DNA from: Klebsiella pneumoniae
Lineage (GTDB): Bacteria > Myxococcota_A > UBA9042
Direction of reading: 5' to 3'
NCBI GenBank assembly: GCA_945889325.1
Contig: CAMDBH010000019.1
Coordinates: forward strand, 1-49,142
Length of the DNA stretch: 49,142 bases
The notes under the pieces are model-generated. The model searched no databases, was not told the origin of the DNA, and was given only the letters and a program-made list of their open reading frames with translations. Of the stretch, positions 30,753 to 39,594 are shown one piece after another. The translations under genes were made by a program, and so were the position numbers. Position 1 is the stretch's first letter. Every line of letters begins with the position of its first letter.

Positions 30753-33700
30753 CTAGTGCGCCACAGCCTTGTAATAGCGCTGCAGCCGCTCGGCATAGCT
30801 CGGCGGGGCTTTTTGCTGCATGGCCCGCAACACCTCTTGCCGAAACGTCTCGACCCCATCGCCTTGATTGCCCGCGTGCAGTTCCACTTTTTCGTCGCCG
30901 CTGTCGATCCCCTGCATCTCACCGTCGACCCGCGACTTCTGGCCACTTTGTCCTTGGTTTTCCAATATCTGCGCCGCGCGTTCCAGCGCATCCAAAACTT
31001 CCGCCGTCTGCTCAAAAGCCTGCCGCGCATCAAAGCGCTGCAGCGATTCCGTGGTATCGCGCATGGTTTGCAAGGCATGGTCCATCCTTTCACCGACTTG
31101 CCGCTGCAGCGCCGGGTGATCTTCGCCAGCGTCGGCCAATTTTTGCCGCAGCTTTTCCAAGGCTTTGCGCAATTGTTCTTGGGTGTTGGCGTGACTATCC
31201 AGTTTTTGCCGCACGGGCGGCCGCAGCAGGGCCATCGGTGACGGCAGCGCTTCGCGCAGTTTGGCGGCAGCGCGCTGCACCCGATCGGCGCCTTGGGCCA
31301 AACGCGCCGCGTCGGCAGCGGCGTGCTTGGCGTCGACGTCATCGTCGGCATCCAGCACGCGCCGCGCGGCAGCCAGCAGATCTTCTGCCTCCATCAATGC
31401 TTGCAATGCGTTGTCGAGCTGCGCGTGTTCAAGCGCGCCAAGCGCCGTGCCAATCGCGGTGCGCGCCCCAGCCATGCTGCGGTTGGCGCGCAGTTCCGCA
31501 GTGCTCAGGCGCTGCGGCCGAATGGCATCCCGAGCTTCCTGCAACAATTCAGCCACTTGTGGCAGCAAGTTGTTGCGGGCGTTGCGCAAATGTTCGGCCG
31601 TGGCGCGCTGCTGCTCTTCACTGCTTTCGCGCAATTCATCGCGCAAATGTCCCTGACCCTGCTGGGTTTTTGCGATACCGCGGCGCAATTCGGCGACCAA
31701 CTTTTCCAATGCCGCTTCCTCGGCCGTGCGTTGACTGTCGACGCCCTGTTGCAAATCCGCAAGGGTTCCAGACATTTGCTCCTGCAAGGCCCGCATGCGC
31801 TCGAGCGCCTCGCGCATTTTGCCCTGACGCAGAAGCTGCCGGATTTCAGCCAGCACCGCGCGGTGATCGGACAGATCGCGTTGCAAACCTTGTGGGTCCA
31901 GGCCTTCGCGGTTCAAATGTTCATAGGGTAGCATTTTTACTTGCTTCTGTGCCGCGGCGGCCATGCGATCGAGCTGCTGTTCGACGCCGTCGAGCATCCG
32001 CTCCGCTTCAGCGCTTAGCGCCGGCGATTGGCTGTCGGCTAACTTTTCCAACGTCGAAACCAACTGTTTTTCCTGCTCTGCCAGCGACTTGCCATCGCGG
32101 GCCAACGCGCTTTGCTGTTCTTGCAACGCCAGCGCAGCGATCGCGTCAACTGCCTGTTCCTGCGACGCTATTACCAAAGCGTGCTGGCGTTGCAGCGCGT
32201 AAAGATGCTGCGTCCCAGCAAAACCGCTCGCTGCTGTGTCCATGCGGTAGATCGAGCGCGTTTCGTCGGTCAGCGCCTCGACCAAAATTCTTTCAATTTC
32301 CTGCAGATCGACCGAAGTCTGGCTTCGCCCCAACACGTCATCGGCCACGCGCTGCCGCAGCGCCTTGAGCGATTCAAGGCCGCGCTGCTCAGAAGTCGCC
32401 AATTCATCGCGATTTTTCAAAGCAACATCCAGCTTGGCCTGCCGCAGCGATGGATCGCGCTCCAGCCGTTCGGCCAGATGCAGCGTCCATTCATCGGCGG
32501 CCATCGCGAGTTGCTCCAGATTCTTAGCGTGTTGACGGTCCGGCGAAAACATGCGGATGCGCAATTTAACGGACTCCGAGCGCCGCGCCCCTTCGAGCGG
32601 ATTGTTGTCGCTCGCTTCCAAATGCACCAGCGCCACTTCGCCGGGGCGCAGCTGCAGCGCATCCACTGAAATTGTTTCATGCAATTCCAGTTGAATCCCC
32701 AGTAGCCCAAGCGCACCTTCGTGCGGCTGCAAGGCGATCGGCCGCCGATCCAAGCCCGAAGTCGGCCGGGCCACCACCAAATTGACCAGCGACAGACCGA
32801 TGTCATCGCTGACCTCGCCGTCAATGATCAAACTTTGGCCGGCATGCACTTCGATTTCTCCTTGAGGCTGGCGAATGGCCACTTTGGGCGGCGCGTCGAG
32901 CAACAAACGCACCTCACGCCAAGTCTGTTCGCGCACGGGATTGCCGTTGGCATCCACGCCGCGGTAGCGGTAGCGCAGCGGTTCAAGCACCGCGCGTTCC
33001 CATTGCACGCGGCTGTCTGCCCGCGCTGTGAGAGGCAGGAGGTCTGGGCGGGTGCCACTGGATCCGCCGATTTCGATTTGCCGCACCTCAAATCCGGTCA
33101 GCGGTGCAGCGGTCATCCGCAGCAACCCGCCGCGCAAGATCGTGCAGTCACTGCCTTCTTCTTCGCGCGCCGCCACGACCGATCGGGCATAGGTCGGCGG
33201 TTCCAAATGCGCCCGCAGATCGCTGACCAAAGTACCCACGTCGCGCGCGATGGGCACCGACGGCGGCGGCGGCCGCAAAAGTTGCCGCCAAATCGCAGGC
33301 GCTGACCAAGCGGACCACACCCAAGCCAACAGCGACACCAGCAACAGCAAACCAAATTGGCCAACGCGACCGCGCAGTTGTAGCCGCGCTCGATCGAGGT
33401 CTGGCAGGTGCGCCGTCGCTTGGGTCAGCGTGCGTTCGATGAGGCGCGGCGACCCGATGGGCAAGGCGTTGATCGACTGGGCGCGCTGGGCGATCTCGAT
33501 GGCAGAACGCAGCAATTCCGCAAGCTCGCGATCGTCAGCTGCGTGCAACACTTGATCGGCTGCCCAAGCCGCCAAATTGCGCGAGGTCCACCAACGCGCC
33601 GCAAAATGCCACAGTGACAACAACACGCCGACGGTTGTCGCCGCTGAAGCCAAGGCCGGCGCCGCGCCCTCAGCCAACTTGGTACTCACGACGATCGCCG

Positions 33701-33863
33701 CGCCAAGACCGGCAGCGGCAAAGAACAAAAGCGCTGCGAGCAACGCGGCTTCGGCGCCAATCCAGCCCAACCAGAGGCGACGACGCGCCACGGTTTGCGC
33801 GACCAGATCGCCCCAAGGCAACCCGTTCAGAGGCTCAGCAATTTCTTGGGGGCGCGCCGGCAT
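30753..33863 (-). CDS. DUF4175-like membrane protein with long coiled coil
   Basis: The protein has about 1036 aa. Two or three membrane helices lie near the N-terminus (about 33-60, 75-92 and 170-190). A beta-rich extracytoplasmic region (about 200-450) is followed by some 500 residues of Glu/Gln/Ala/Leu/Arg-rich coiled coil. The end SYAERLQRYYKAVAH matches the Y-x4-RRYY-type tail of the DUF4175/TIGR02302 group known mostly from alphaproteobacteria. The function is unknown; related genes often accompany MoxR-DUF58 loci, which here are 7 kb away. The ATG at 33863 has AGG at six bases; the in-frame TTG at 33878 is less likely. It is divergent from atpI. Confidence 0.8.
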   Translation of the reverse strand: MPARPQEIAEPLNGLPWGDLVAQTVARRRLWLGWIGAEAALLAALLFFAAAGLGAAIVVSTKLAEGAAPALASAATTVGVLLSLWHFAARWWTSRNLAAWAADQVLHAADDRELAELLRSAIEIAQRAQSINALPIGSPRLIERTLTQATAHLPDLDRARLQLRGRVGQFGLLLLVSLLAWVWSAWSAPAIWRQLLRPPPPSVPIARDVGTLVSDLRAHLEPPTYARSVVAAREEEGSDCTILRGGLLRMTAAPLTGFEVRQIEIGGSSGTRPDLLPLTARADSRVQWERAVLEPLRYRYRGVDANGNPVREQTWREVRLLLDAPPKVAIRQPQGEIEVHAGQSLIIDGEVSDDIGLSLVNLVVARPTSGLDRRPIALQPHEGALGLLGIQLELHETISVDALQLRPGEVALVHLEASDNNPLEGARRSESVKLRIRMFSPDRQHAKNLEQLAMAADEWTLHLAERLERDPSLRQAKLDVALKNRDELATSEQRGLESLKALRQRVADDVLGRSQTSVDLQEIERILVEALTDETRSIYRMDTAASGFAGTQHLYALQRQHALVIASQEQAVDAIAALALQEQQSALARDGKSLAEQEKQLVSTLEKLADSQSPALSAEAERMLDGVEQQLDRMAAAAQKQVKMLPYEHLNREGLDPQGLQRDLSDHRAVLAEIRQLLRQGKMREALERMRALQEQMSGTLADLQQGVDSQRTAEEAALEKLVAELRRGIAKTQQGQGHLRDELRESSEEQQRATAEHLRNARNNLLPQVAELLQEARDAIRPQRLSTAELRANRSMAGARTAIGTALGALEHAQLDNALQALMEAEDLLAAARRVLDADDDVDAKHAAADAARLAQGADRVQRAAAKLREALPSPMALLRPPVRQKLDSHANTQEQLRKALEKLRQKLADAGEDHPALQRQVGERMDHALQTMRDTTESLQRFDARQAFEQTAEVLDALERAAQILENQGQSGQKSRVDGEMQGIDSGDEKVELHAGNQGDGVETFRQEVLRAMQQKAPPSYAERLQRYYKAVAH

Positions 33864-34140
33864 CAACGACCTGTGCAAATCAAGGCACGCGCAAGATGCA
33901 GAGCGCTGGCGCGCTTGTCAATTCAGCGGCGGCCTTTGCCTTAGGTTGACCTGATCAGAATCGCATGTTAGTTAGCGCGCCACGCGGCGGGCAGACCTTT
34001 GCATTGAACCCGCCAAAGCCATGAAAGTTGGCGATTTAATCGAGTATGCCCCCAACCTGCCGGCCAATGCGGCCCGCAGGACGGGAATTGAGCGCCACAA
34101 AAACGCAATTGGGCCCAAGATGGAACCGGAAAATGCAACG

Positions 34141-34596
34141 ATGTCAGCGCATCATCGCATGATCGCCGCAAAGACCATGGTCAAAAACGTGGAGCGACTG
34201 CACGCCGTCGTGGCTCTGTTGGCTTTGCTTTTGACGTTTGCGCTGGCCGATCGCCCACACTGGATGGGCATTGTGCTCGGGGCGTTCATCGGCGCTTTAA
34301 ATTTCCGCGGGTTGGCGATGGTGACGCAGCGGCTGGTGTCGGGTGAGACGCGGACGAAAAACGGCGCGATCGGTTTGCTGATGGGCAAATTTTTGCTGGT
34401 TGGCCTTGCAATTGCCGTTATTTTGCTGGCGCTTAAGCCAAATGCACTTACCTTGTTGGTGGGTCTGAGTTTGGCGCCAATTTGCTTGGTGCTGGTCGTG
34501 CTCAGACAGCCCAAAACCAACGATGCGCCGCCGTCGCAGCAGATTGCGCCGCAACCGCCAGAAAACCATGCTCTTTCGCAGTTGGAGTCGCCGTGA
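34141..34596 (+). CDS. atpI: ATP synthase subunit I (AtpI)
   Basis: This small inner-membrane protein helps assemble the c-ring of F0. About 151 aa with four hydrophobic segments: VVALLALLLTFALA, WMGIVLGAFIGALNF, IGLLMGKFLLVGLAIAVIL and LTLLVGLSLAPICLVLVVL, then a Pro/Gln tail. The position directly before atpB is the usual one. The start is uncertain. ATG 34141 has a weak GGAAAA nine bases upstream and gives a typical length, while the ORF extends back to 34021 with a 40-residue charged stretch of unknown nature. The stop overlaps the atpB start (TGATG). Confidence 0.8.
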   Translation: MSAHHRMIAAKTMVKNVERLHAVVALLALLLTFALADRPHWMGIVLGAFIGALNFRGLAMVTQRLVSGETRTKNGAIGLLMGKFLLVGLAIAVILLALKPNALTLLVGLSLAPICLVLVVLRQPKTNDAPPSQQIAPQPPENHALSQLESP

Positions 34597-35651
34597 TGTC
34601 GCTGCAAGTTCGCTTTGAATCCGCTTTGAATCCGTCGTTGGACGCAGTTGGCAAGGCCCAGCTTCGCAGAATGACGCGTTTTTTCGCGTCTGCGATCGCC
34701 GCAACGCTGTTGTTGTGCGCCGGACCAGCGCGCGCTGACGTGCCGCATGAAATCCATGCTGCGGAGCACGCAAATGCCGAACAAGCACATGAAACTGGTG
34801 ATAAAACTGGGGAACACGCAACGACGCCGCATGTGCACGCGGAAGATTTCAGCTGGATGAGCCTGATTTGGGACGGCCACGAACAACACGCGGTCAAAGA
34901 AAAAATCGGCCAAGTATTTGGTGACAAGAGCGAAAAAACAGCAAAGGGCTTGAAATACGCAGACAACGGCCATTTGACCCACGTGTTCATGGCGGCCATC
35001 GCGTTTCTGATCGTCATGGGCGGCGCTTTTGCGGCGCGGCGCAGGCTGGCAGCGTCAGTCGATGCGGGCGTACTGCCGGAGCGCAAGTTTTCACCGCTGT
35101 TGATCTTTGAACTGATGATCGGCGGCGTGTGGAATTTGATGAAAAATGCCATGGGCGCGGCAGAAGCGCGGCGGCATTTTCCGCTGGTGTGCACGCTGGC
35201 CCTTTATATTTTTACGATGAATTTCTTGGCCCTGATTCCCGGTGGTGCGCCTGCAACGGACAACCTCAATACAAACATCGTGATGGGTTTGACGGTTTTT
35301 GCCGCTACCCATTTTGCCGGCATTCGCGTTCAGGGGCCGATTGGCTATGCCAAGCACTTTGCCGGGCCGATTCTGGCGCTAGCGCCCCTGATTTTTGTTA
35401 TCGAAATCATCAGTCACTGCGTCCGACCGGTGTCATTGTCGCTGCGCCTTTTGGGCAATATGTACGGCGATCACAAGGTCATGGAGATATTTCTAGGTTT
35501 TCACATCCCGCTGCTGCCCCTGCCGGTCATGGCGCTGGGCTTGCTGGTGGTGTGCGTGCAAACATTGGTTTTTGTCTTGTTATCAACGGTTTATCTTTCA
35601 ATGGCGGTGGAACATCACCCCGCTAAGGAAGGGGCGCACGGTCACCATTGA
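34596..35651 (+). CDS. atpB: F0F1 ATP synthase subunit a
   Basis: Subunit a forms the ion half-channels against the c-ring. The 351-aa protein starts with a hydrophobic, signal-like segment (about 27-48, ending GPARADVP). A His/Glu-rich stretch (about 50-85) follows, then about five or six membrane helices. The essential Arg region is SLSLRLLGNMYGDHKV (about 280-295). An N-terminal signal peptide and His-rich extension are unusual compared with E. coli but I believe common in delta-proteobacterial and myxobacterial AtpB. GGAG lies eight bases before the ATG, which overlaps the atpI stop. No atpF, H, A, G, D or C genes follow; F1 must be encoded elsewhere. Confidence 0.95.
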   Translation: MSLQVRFESALNPSLDAVGKAQLRRMTRFFASAIAATLLLCAGPARADVPHEIHAAEHANAEQAHETGDKTGEHATTPHVHAEDFSWMSLIWDGHEQHAVKEKIGQVFGDKSEKTAKGLKYADNGHLTHVFMAAIAFLIVMGGAFAARRRLAASVDAGVLPERKFSPLLIFELMIGGVWNLMKNAMGAAEARRHFPLVCTLALYIFTMNFLALIPGGAPATDNLNTNIVMGLTVFAATHFAGIRVQGPIGYAKHFAGPILALAPLIFVIEIISHCVRPVSLSLRLLGNMYGDHKVMEIFLGFHIPLLPLPVMALGLLVVCVQTLVFVLLSTVYLSMAVEHHPAKEGAHGHH

Positions 35652-35712
35652 TTTGGCAAGCCGCGCAGTCAACTGCATGTGTATCCAGTGTTTTTCTGTG
35701 TGTTAGTCCAAC

Positions 35713-35731
35713 GGCCTGTCATGGACGGGCC
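35713..35731 (+). promoter_or_regulatory. Hairpin between atpB and atpE
   Basis: GGCCTGTC (35713-35720) pairs with GACGGGCC (35724-35731), allowing one G-U pair, around ATG. It sits 47 bases before the atpE start and could be an attenuator or an RNA-processing/stability element that lets atpE be made in excess. The bases AACGGCCTGTC also start the MITE-like element at 13.1 kb. Confidence 0.4.
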
Positions 35732-35777
35732 TATTTACCGGAGCGGCTGCGGCCGTGATTTTTTCTGGAGGAATCTC

Positions 35778-36122
35778 ATGAATCTCAAGCGTTTCGCGGC
35801 GTCCGCTTTCGCCTTTGTGTCGACTATGTGTTTGTTCGCCGTGCCGGCGTTTGCCCAAGTGACTGGCGCTGCTGACAATTCAGCTTCCGTCAAAATGGCG
35901 GCGGCTATCGCCGCTGGTTTGGGCTTGGGCATTGCAGCCGCGGGCGGTGGCATTGGCCAGGGTCGTGCGGCTGCCGCAGCGCTTGAAGGCATTGGCCGCA
36001 ATCCGGCTGCCGCCGGCGCCTTGCAGACCAACATGTTGCTGGCGTTGGCGATTATTGAATCGCTGGTCATCTACTCGCTGGTGATTTCGTTCATGTTGTT
36101 CGGCAAGATCGGCGACCTGTAA
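35778..36122 (+). CDS. atpE: F0F1 ATP synthase subunit c with signal peptide
   Basis: This is the proteolipid of the rotor ring, 114 aa. A signal peptide of about 27 residues (ending PAFAQV) precedes the two-helix hairpin. Helix 1 has GIAAAGGGIGQGRAAAAALE (51-70), the loop is GIGRNPAAAG, and helix 2 has LALAIIESLVIYSLVI with ion-binding Glu94. Gln61, Ser95 and Tyr99 match positions used in Na+-binding rings, but Leu96 replaces the Thr found there, so H+ or Na+ cannot be decided. A strong GGAGG lies seven bases before the ATG. Confidence 0.96.
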   Translation: MNLKRFAASAFAFVSTMCLFAVPAFAQVTGAADNSASVKMAAAIAAGLGLGIAAAGGGIGQGRAAAAALEGIGRNPAAAGALQTNMLLALAIIESLVIYSLVISFMLFGKIGDL

Positions 36123-36264
36123 TCCAGAAGCGCCAGCTGCCACAGCACGGGTGTGGTCGGTAGACGCGAAAAGTGGTTGCGGGCAGCCCTCGGGTCTGGC
36201 ATGGTGCGGTGCGCTCGCAGGGGCGCATCCAACTTGCTGCCTTGGGGCGCAAGGCTGAATCCAC

Positions 36265-38484
36265 ATGGCTAGTGCTCAACAAAATCCGCCCGTTATTGTG
36301 ATCGCCGATGATCCGATCGAAGCGGGCATGCTCGCGCTCGATTTGGTGCAAGCCGGTTTGAGCGCGCAGGCCGTTCGCGATTCGGCAGCGGTCCTAGCAC
36401 AATTGCTGGAAAATTCAGCAACAGCAGCTAGCACCTGCGCGGTGGTGGTATCGGCCCGCCGCGAGTTGGCGCAAACCGTTGAATTGGCGCAATCGCTGCA
36501 GACCACGGGCCAAGCTTTTGGCTTTGTCGCGGTGATTTTGCGCAGTCAGCAGGACGCGGCCGAAGTGCACGCGCGGCAAATGGGCTGGAACGGGGTGGCC
36601 GTGCGCCCCGTCAATGCCGATGAATTGGTTGCGCTTGTGTTGTCCACGCAGGTGCGCACCCGCCCCGATTCGGATGCCGTGGTCAAAAGCGGATCGCTCG
36701 GCAATGAAGCCGTGTTGGATGTGCTCAACAGCTTTGTCGAGCGAATTCCGCGTCCTGGCGGCGGCAAAGACATGGTGATCGACTTTGAGTCGCAGGGGCG
36801 CGTCGGCCAAATCGCCATTGTCGACGGTGAACTCGTTCACGCTGAAATCGATGGCGAAACAGGCCGCCACTGTTTGGAACGCCTGTGCTGTTGGCGGGTG
36901 GGCAGCTATTCGGTTGAGCCGCGGCTGCACACGGGGCAGGCGACGTTGAGCGGTTCGACCATGGGCCTGATGGCTGTTGGCCAAGAATACGCGCGGCGGG
37001 TCGAAGAAGCGCGGGCAAATTCACCGTATACCGATTGTATCTGCACTGTTCGCTGGGAACGCGTGCGTCCATTGCCGGTCGTGGCGGAAAGTATGTTCCG
37101 GCGGATTGCGTCGGGGTTGGTGCTCGGCGACGCGCTGAGCGGCGACGGCGACGATGAATTGGAGGCATTTGCCGCGCTGGAAAACCGCATCAAACGCGGT
37201 GCCGTGATGCCACAAATTGAGACGGCCAATGCGAGCGGTGCGGCAGCCAACCCCGGAGAATCCGGGCGCGGAAGCAGTATTATGCAAGCAACCCAACGGG
37301 TTGCGCCGCAACCCTATCGACCGGCGAGCACGTTTAGCGCCGTGCCGATGACGTTAGTCGACGCGCCCGAAATGCCACAATGGCGGGCCCACCCGACTAC
37401 GCACGTCTACCGCATTGGGGATGACGACAAAGTCTTTGAAAATGCCGACACAATGGCCATCGGCACGTCGACCGCGGCAAGCGCCACAAGCGACAGACCG
37501 CCTGCGCTGCCCAAAAGCGGTGCTGGACAACGGCCGGGCAGAGTCGGCTCAGGCAACGGCGCGCGCATCACGCCACTGGCCGTGCAATCGGTCGATGTAG
37601 GCGCGCCAGCTCAGTCGAGTTCAACGCGCCCAGCGACCGCCAAGATGGAAAGTGCCGTGCACCAAGGCGTGATTTACACACCTGCTTCGCGCACTGCGTC
37701 GGTGGCTCACGTGCCCGGGGACGCGCACGCAGTGCCGCGCCGCGCCGGACGCACGCCCAAGCCGGCCACGCCCGAGGCCCAGCCGGTGCCCGGTCAGCGC
37801 AAGGGCTTGGTCACAGGCTGGTTTGGCGTTCAGGCGTTGGAAGATGATCAATCCCCGGAAGGCGGCCATTCATCCGCGCGCGGCGATGACGTGCCGCTGC
37901 GCACCCGCGGTGTCAGTGGCGGCATTCGCATTTCGTCGCACCCGGGCGAGGAAGCGCCGCGGGTTGGCGCGCGCCCGTATGCGTGGATGCCGTCGACGAA
38001 GCTGGAGGTCGAAGCAGAAGCCGATCCGATCATTGCGCCGCCGCTGCAAATTGGGCATTCGAAGTGGCCGTTGCTCATTGGCGGCGCGTTGTTGATCGCG
38101 TTGGTGACCGCCGTGGCGCTGTGGCCGAGTCGCGGCGAGCACGGCGCGGACTCGGCGCTCAGCGCCCAAAGCGATCGCGCTTATCGCCGCGCCGTGTCGC
38201 TGATGGATTCCAACCAGTCGCAACAAGCGCTCAAGTTGCTGGGCACAATCGTTCAAGGACCGAGTTTTGTCCCCGAGGCTCTGCTGCACTTGGGCGTGCT
38301 TGAAGCGGAGTCGGGACAAATGACCAGTGCTCGTGGGCACTTGGACAAGTACATTGCCAACCCGCACGCCCAGCACGCCGCGAGGGCCAGACGCCTGTAC
38401 AAGCATCTTTTTGGTGAAACCGCCGCGCAAGCCGGGCACGTGCCGGCAACGACTGCCGCACAAGTACCCGTAAAATCGCCGTGA
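36265..38484 (+). CDS. Pseudo-receiver / DUF4388 protein with C-terminal TM and TPR-like region
   Basis: The protein has 739 aa. Residues 8-128 have a receiver-like pattern (VIVIADDPIEAGMLALDLV), but the phospho-Asp position falls in AVVVSARRE and the conserved Lys is Arg114, so it is probably not phosphorylated. Residues 143-220 are a DUF4388 domain (IDFESQGRVGQIAIVDGELV followed by HAEIDGETG...CCWRVGSYSVEPR), a PatA-type module linked to motility and signalling in delta-proteobacteria. A long low-complexity linker (about 330-595) leads to a membrane helix (about 600-620). The last 100 residues look TPR-like, with AYRRAVSLMDSNQSQQALKL. AAGG lies ten bases before the ATG. tsaD follows after 18 bases. 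Confidence 0.82.
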   Translation: MASAQQNPPVIVIADDPIEAGMLALDLVQAGLSAQAVRDSAAVLAQLLENSATAASTCAVVVSARRELAQTVELAQSLQTTGQAFGFVAVILRSQQDAAEVHARQMGWNGVAVRPVNADELVALVLSTQVRTRPDSDAVVKSGSLGNEAVLDVLNSFVERIPRPGGGKDMVIDFESQGRVGQIAIVDGELVHAEIDGETGRHCLERLCCWRVGSYSVEPRLHTGQATLSGSTMGLMAVGQEYARRVEEARANSPYTDCICTVRWERVRPLPVVAESMFRRIASGLVLGDALSGDGDDELEAFAALENRIKRGAVMPQIETANASGAAANPGESGRGSSIMQATQRVAPQPYRPASTFSAVPMTLVDAPEMPQWRAHPTTHVYRIGDDDKVFENADTMAIGTSTAASATSDRPPALPKSGAGQRPGRVGSGNGARITPLAVQSVDVGAPAQSSSTRPATAKMESAVHQGVIYTPASRTASVAHVPGDAHAVPRRAGRTPKPATPEAQPVPGQRKGLVTGWFGVQALEDDQSPEGGHSSARGDDVPLRTRGVSGGIRISSHPGEEAPRVGARPYAWMPSTKLEVEAEADPIIAPPLQIGHSKWPLLIGGALLIALVTAVALWPSRGEHGADSALSAQSDRAYRRAVSLMDSNQSQQALKLLGTIVQGPSFVPEALLHLGVLEAESGQMTSARGHLDKYIANPHAQHAARARRLYKHLFGETAAQAGHVPATTAAQVPVKSP

Positions 38485-38502
38485 AGAGCGGTAATTCCTA
38501 AC

Positions 38503-39594
38503 ATGACCCCCATCCAGCGACTCGCGCCGACACATGGCCCAACGCTGGGCATTGAAACCTCTTGCGATGAAACGGCCGTGGCGATCGTGTGCGACGGCGT
38601 GGTGCTGAGCAACCGCGTTGCGTCCCAAGTGCCCATTCATAAACGTTTTGGTGGTGTGGTCCCCGAGGTGGCCGCGCGCAATCACCTGCTGACGATTCTG
38701 CCGACGATCGAGCTGGCGCTGGCTGACACCGGCCTGCAACCGAGCGATCTTGCTGGCATCGCCGTGACCAACCGCCCGGGCCTTATCGGTGCGCTGCTTG
38801 TCGGCGTGCAAACGGCAAAAGCCTTGGCGTTTGCTTGGCAACTGCCGATCGTGGGCGTCGATCACATTGAAGCCCACGTTTGGGCCTGCCAGTTGCGGCC
38901 ACCGGGCGTCGCGGGCAGCGATTGGCCGCGGCCGCAGTGCCCGTTTCTGGCCTTGGCCGTCTCTGGCGGTCACACCAGTTTGTATCGCATCGACGCGGCC
39001 AACCAAAGTGAACGGCTCGGCGCAACGCTGGACGACGCGGCTGGTGAAGCCTTTGACAAATTTGCCCGCTTAGTCGGCCTGCCCTATCCCGGCGGACCGC
39101 TCGTGGATCGCGCCGCAGCATCCGGTGATGCCAAAGCCTTTTCATTTCCGCGCGGGATGTTGGGACGCAGCGATCTGGCCATGTCGTTTAGCGGCCTAAA
39201 AACTTCAGCGCGTTTGCAGATCGAGGCATTGCAGGCCCAAGGATGCCAAATGACCGAATCATTACAAGGCGATCTGTGCGCGTCGTTTCAAGCGAGCGTG
39301 GTCGAACAGTTGACGCGCGTGACGATCAAGGCTGCGCTGCGCCACCACTTGCGCGATGTGGTGATCGCAGGCGGGGTCGCGGCCAACCGCCACCTGCGCG
39401 CGGCGATGGCTGACCAGTGTACCGAAAATAATTTGCAATTTTGGCCAGTCCCGTTGGCGTATTGCACCGACAATGGGGCGATGATCGCGGGCTTAGGTGA
39501 GGCGCTTTTGCGCCGCGGCGTGCGCGATGACGCCTTTACGCTGGACGCGATTGCCACCGGAGCCGTGCGCGCGGCGCACAAGTTGGTTGTATGA
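38503..39594 (+). CDS. tsaD: tRNA threonylcarbamoyladenosine transferase TsaD
   Basis: TsaD catalyses the last step of t6A37 formation on ANN-reading tRNAs. The 363-aa ASKHA-fold protein shows LGIETSCDETAVAIV (15-29), VPEVAARNHL, the metal ligands His121 and His125 in DHIEAHVW, AVSGGHTSLYRI, GATLDDAAGEAFDK, GGVAANRHLR and CTDNGAMIAGLG. All are intact and the length is normal. The ribosome site is weak, which fits coupling to the preceding gene. Its ATG-stop region overlaps the rsmA start by four bases (ATGA). Confidence 0.97.
   Translation: MTPIQRLAPTHGPTLGIETSCDETAVAIVCDGVVLSNRVASQVPIHKRFGGVVPEVAARNHLLTILPTIELALADTGLQPSDLAGIAVTNRPGLIGALLVGVQTAKALAFAWQLPIVGVDHIEAHVWACQLRPPGVAGSDWPRPQCPFLALAVSGGHTSLYRIDAANQSERLGATLDDAAGEAFDKFARLVGLPYPGGPLVDRAAASGDAKAFSFPRGMLGRSDLAMSFSGLKTSARLQIEALQAQGCQMTESLQGDLCASFQASVVEQLTRVTIKAALRHHLRDVVIAGGVAANRHLRAAMADQCTENNLQFWPVPLAYCTDNGAMIAGLGEALLRRGVRDDAFTLDAIATGAVRAAHKLVV

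Noticed and set aside
30620..32368. Long plus-strand open frame (582 codons) opposite the DUF4175-like gene
   Set aside because: The translation is Arg/Pro/Ala-rich, has no domain or ribosome site, and mirrors the coiled-coil gene on the other strand.
34021..34140. AtpI start at 34021
   Set aside because: It would add 40 charged residues not typical of AtpI and has no ribosome site. It is kept only as an alternative.
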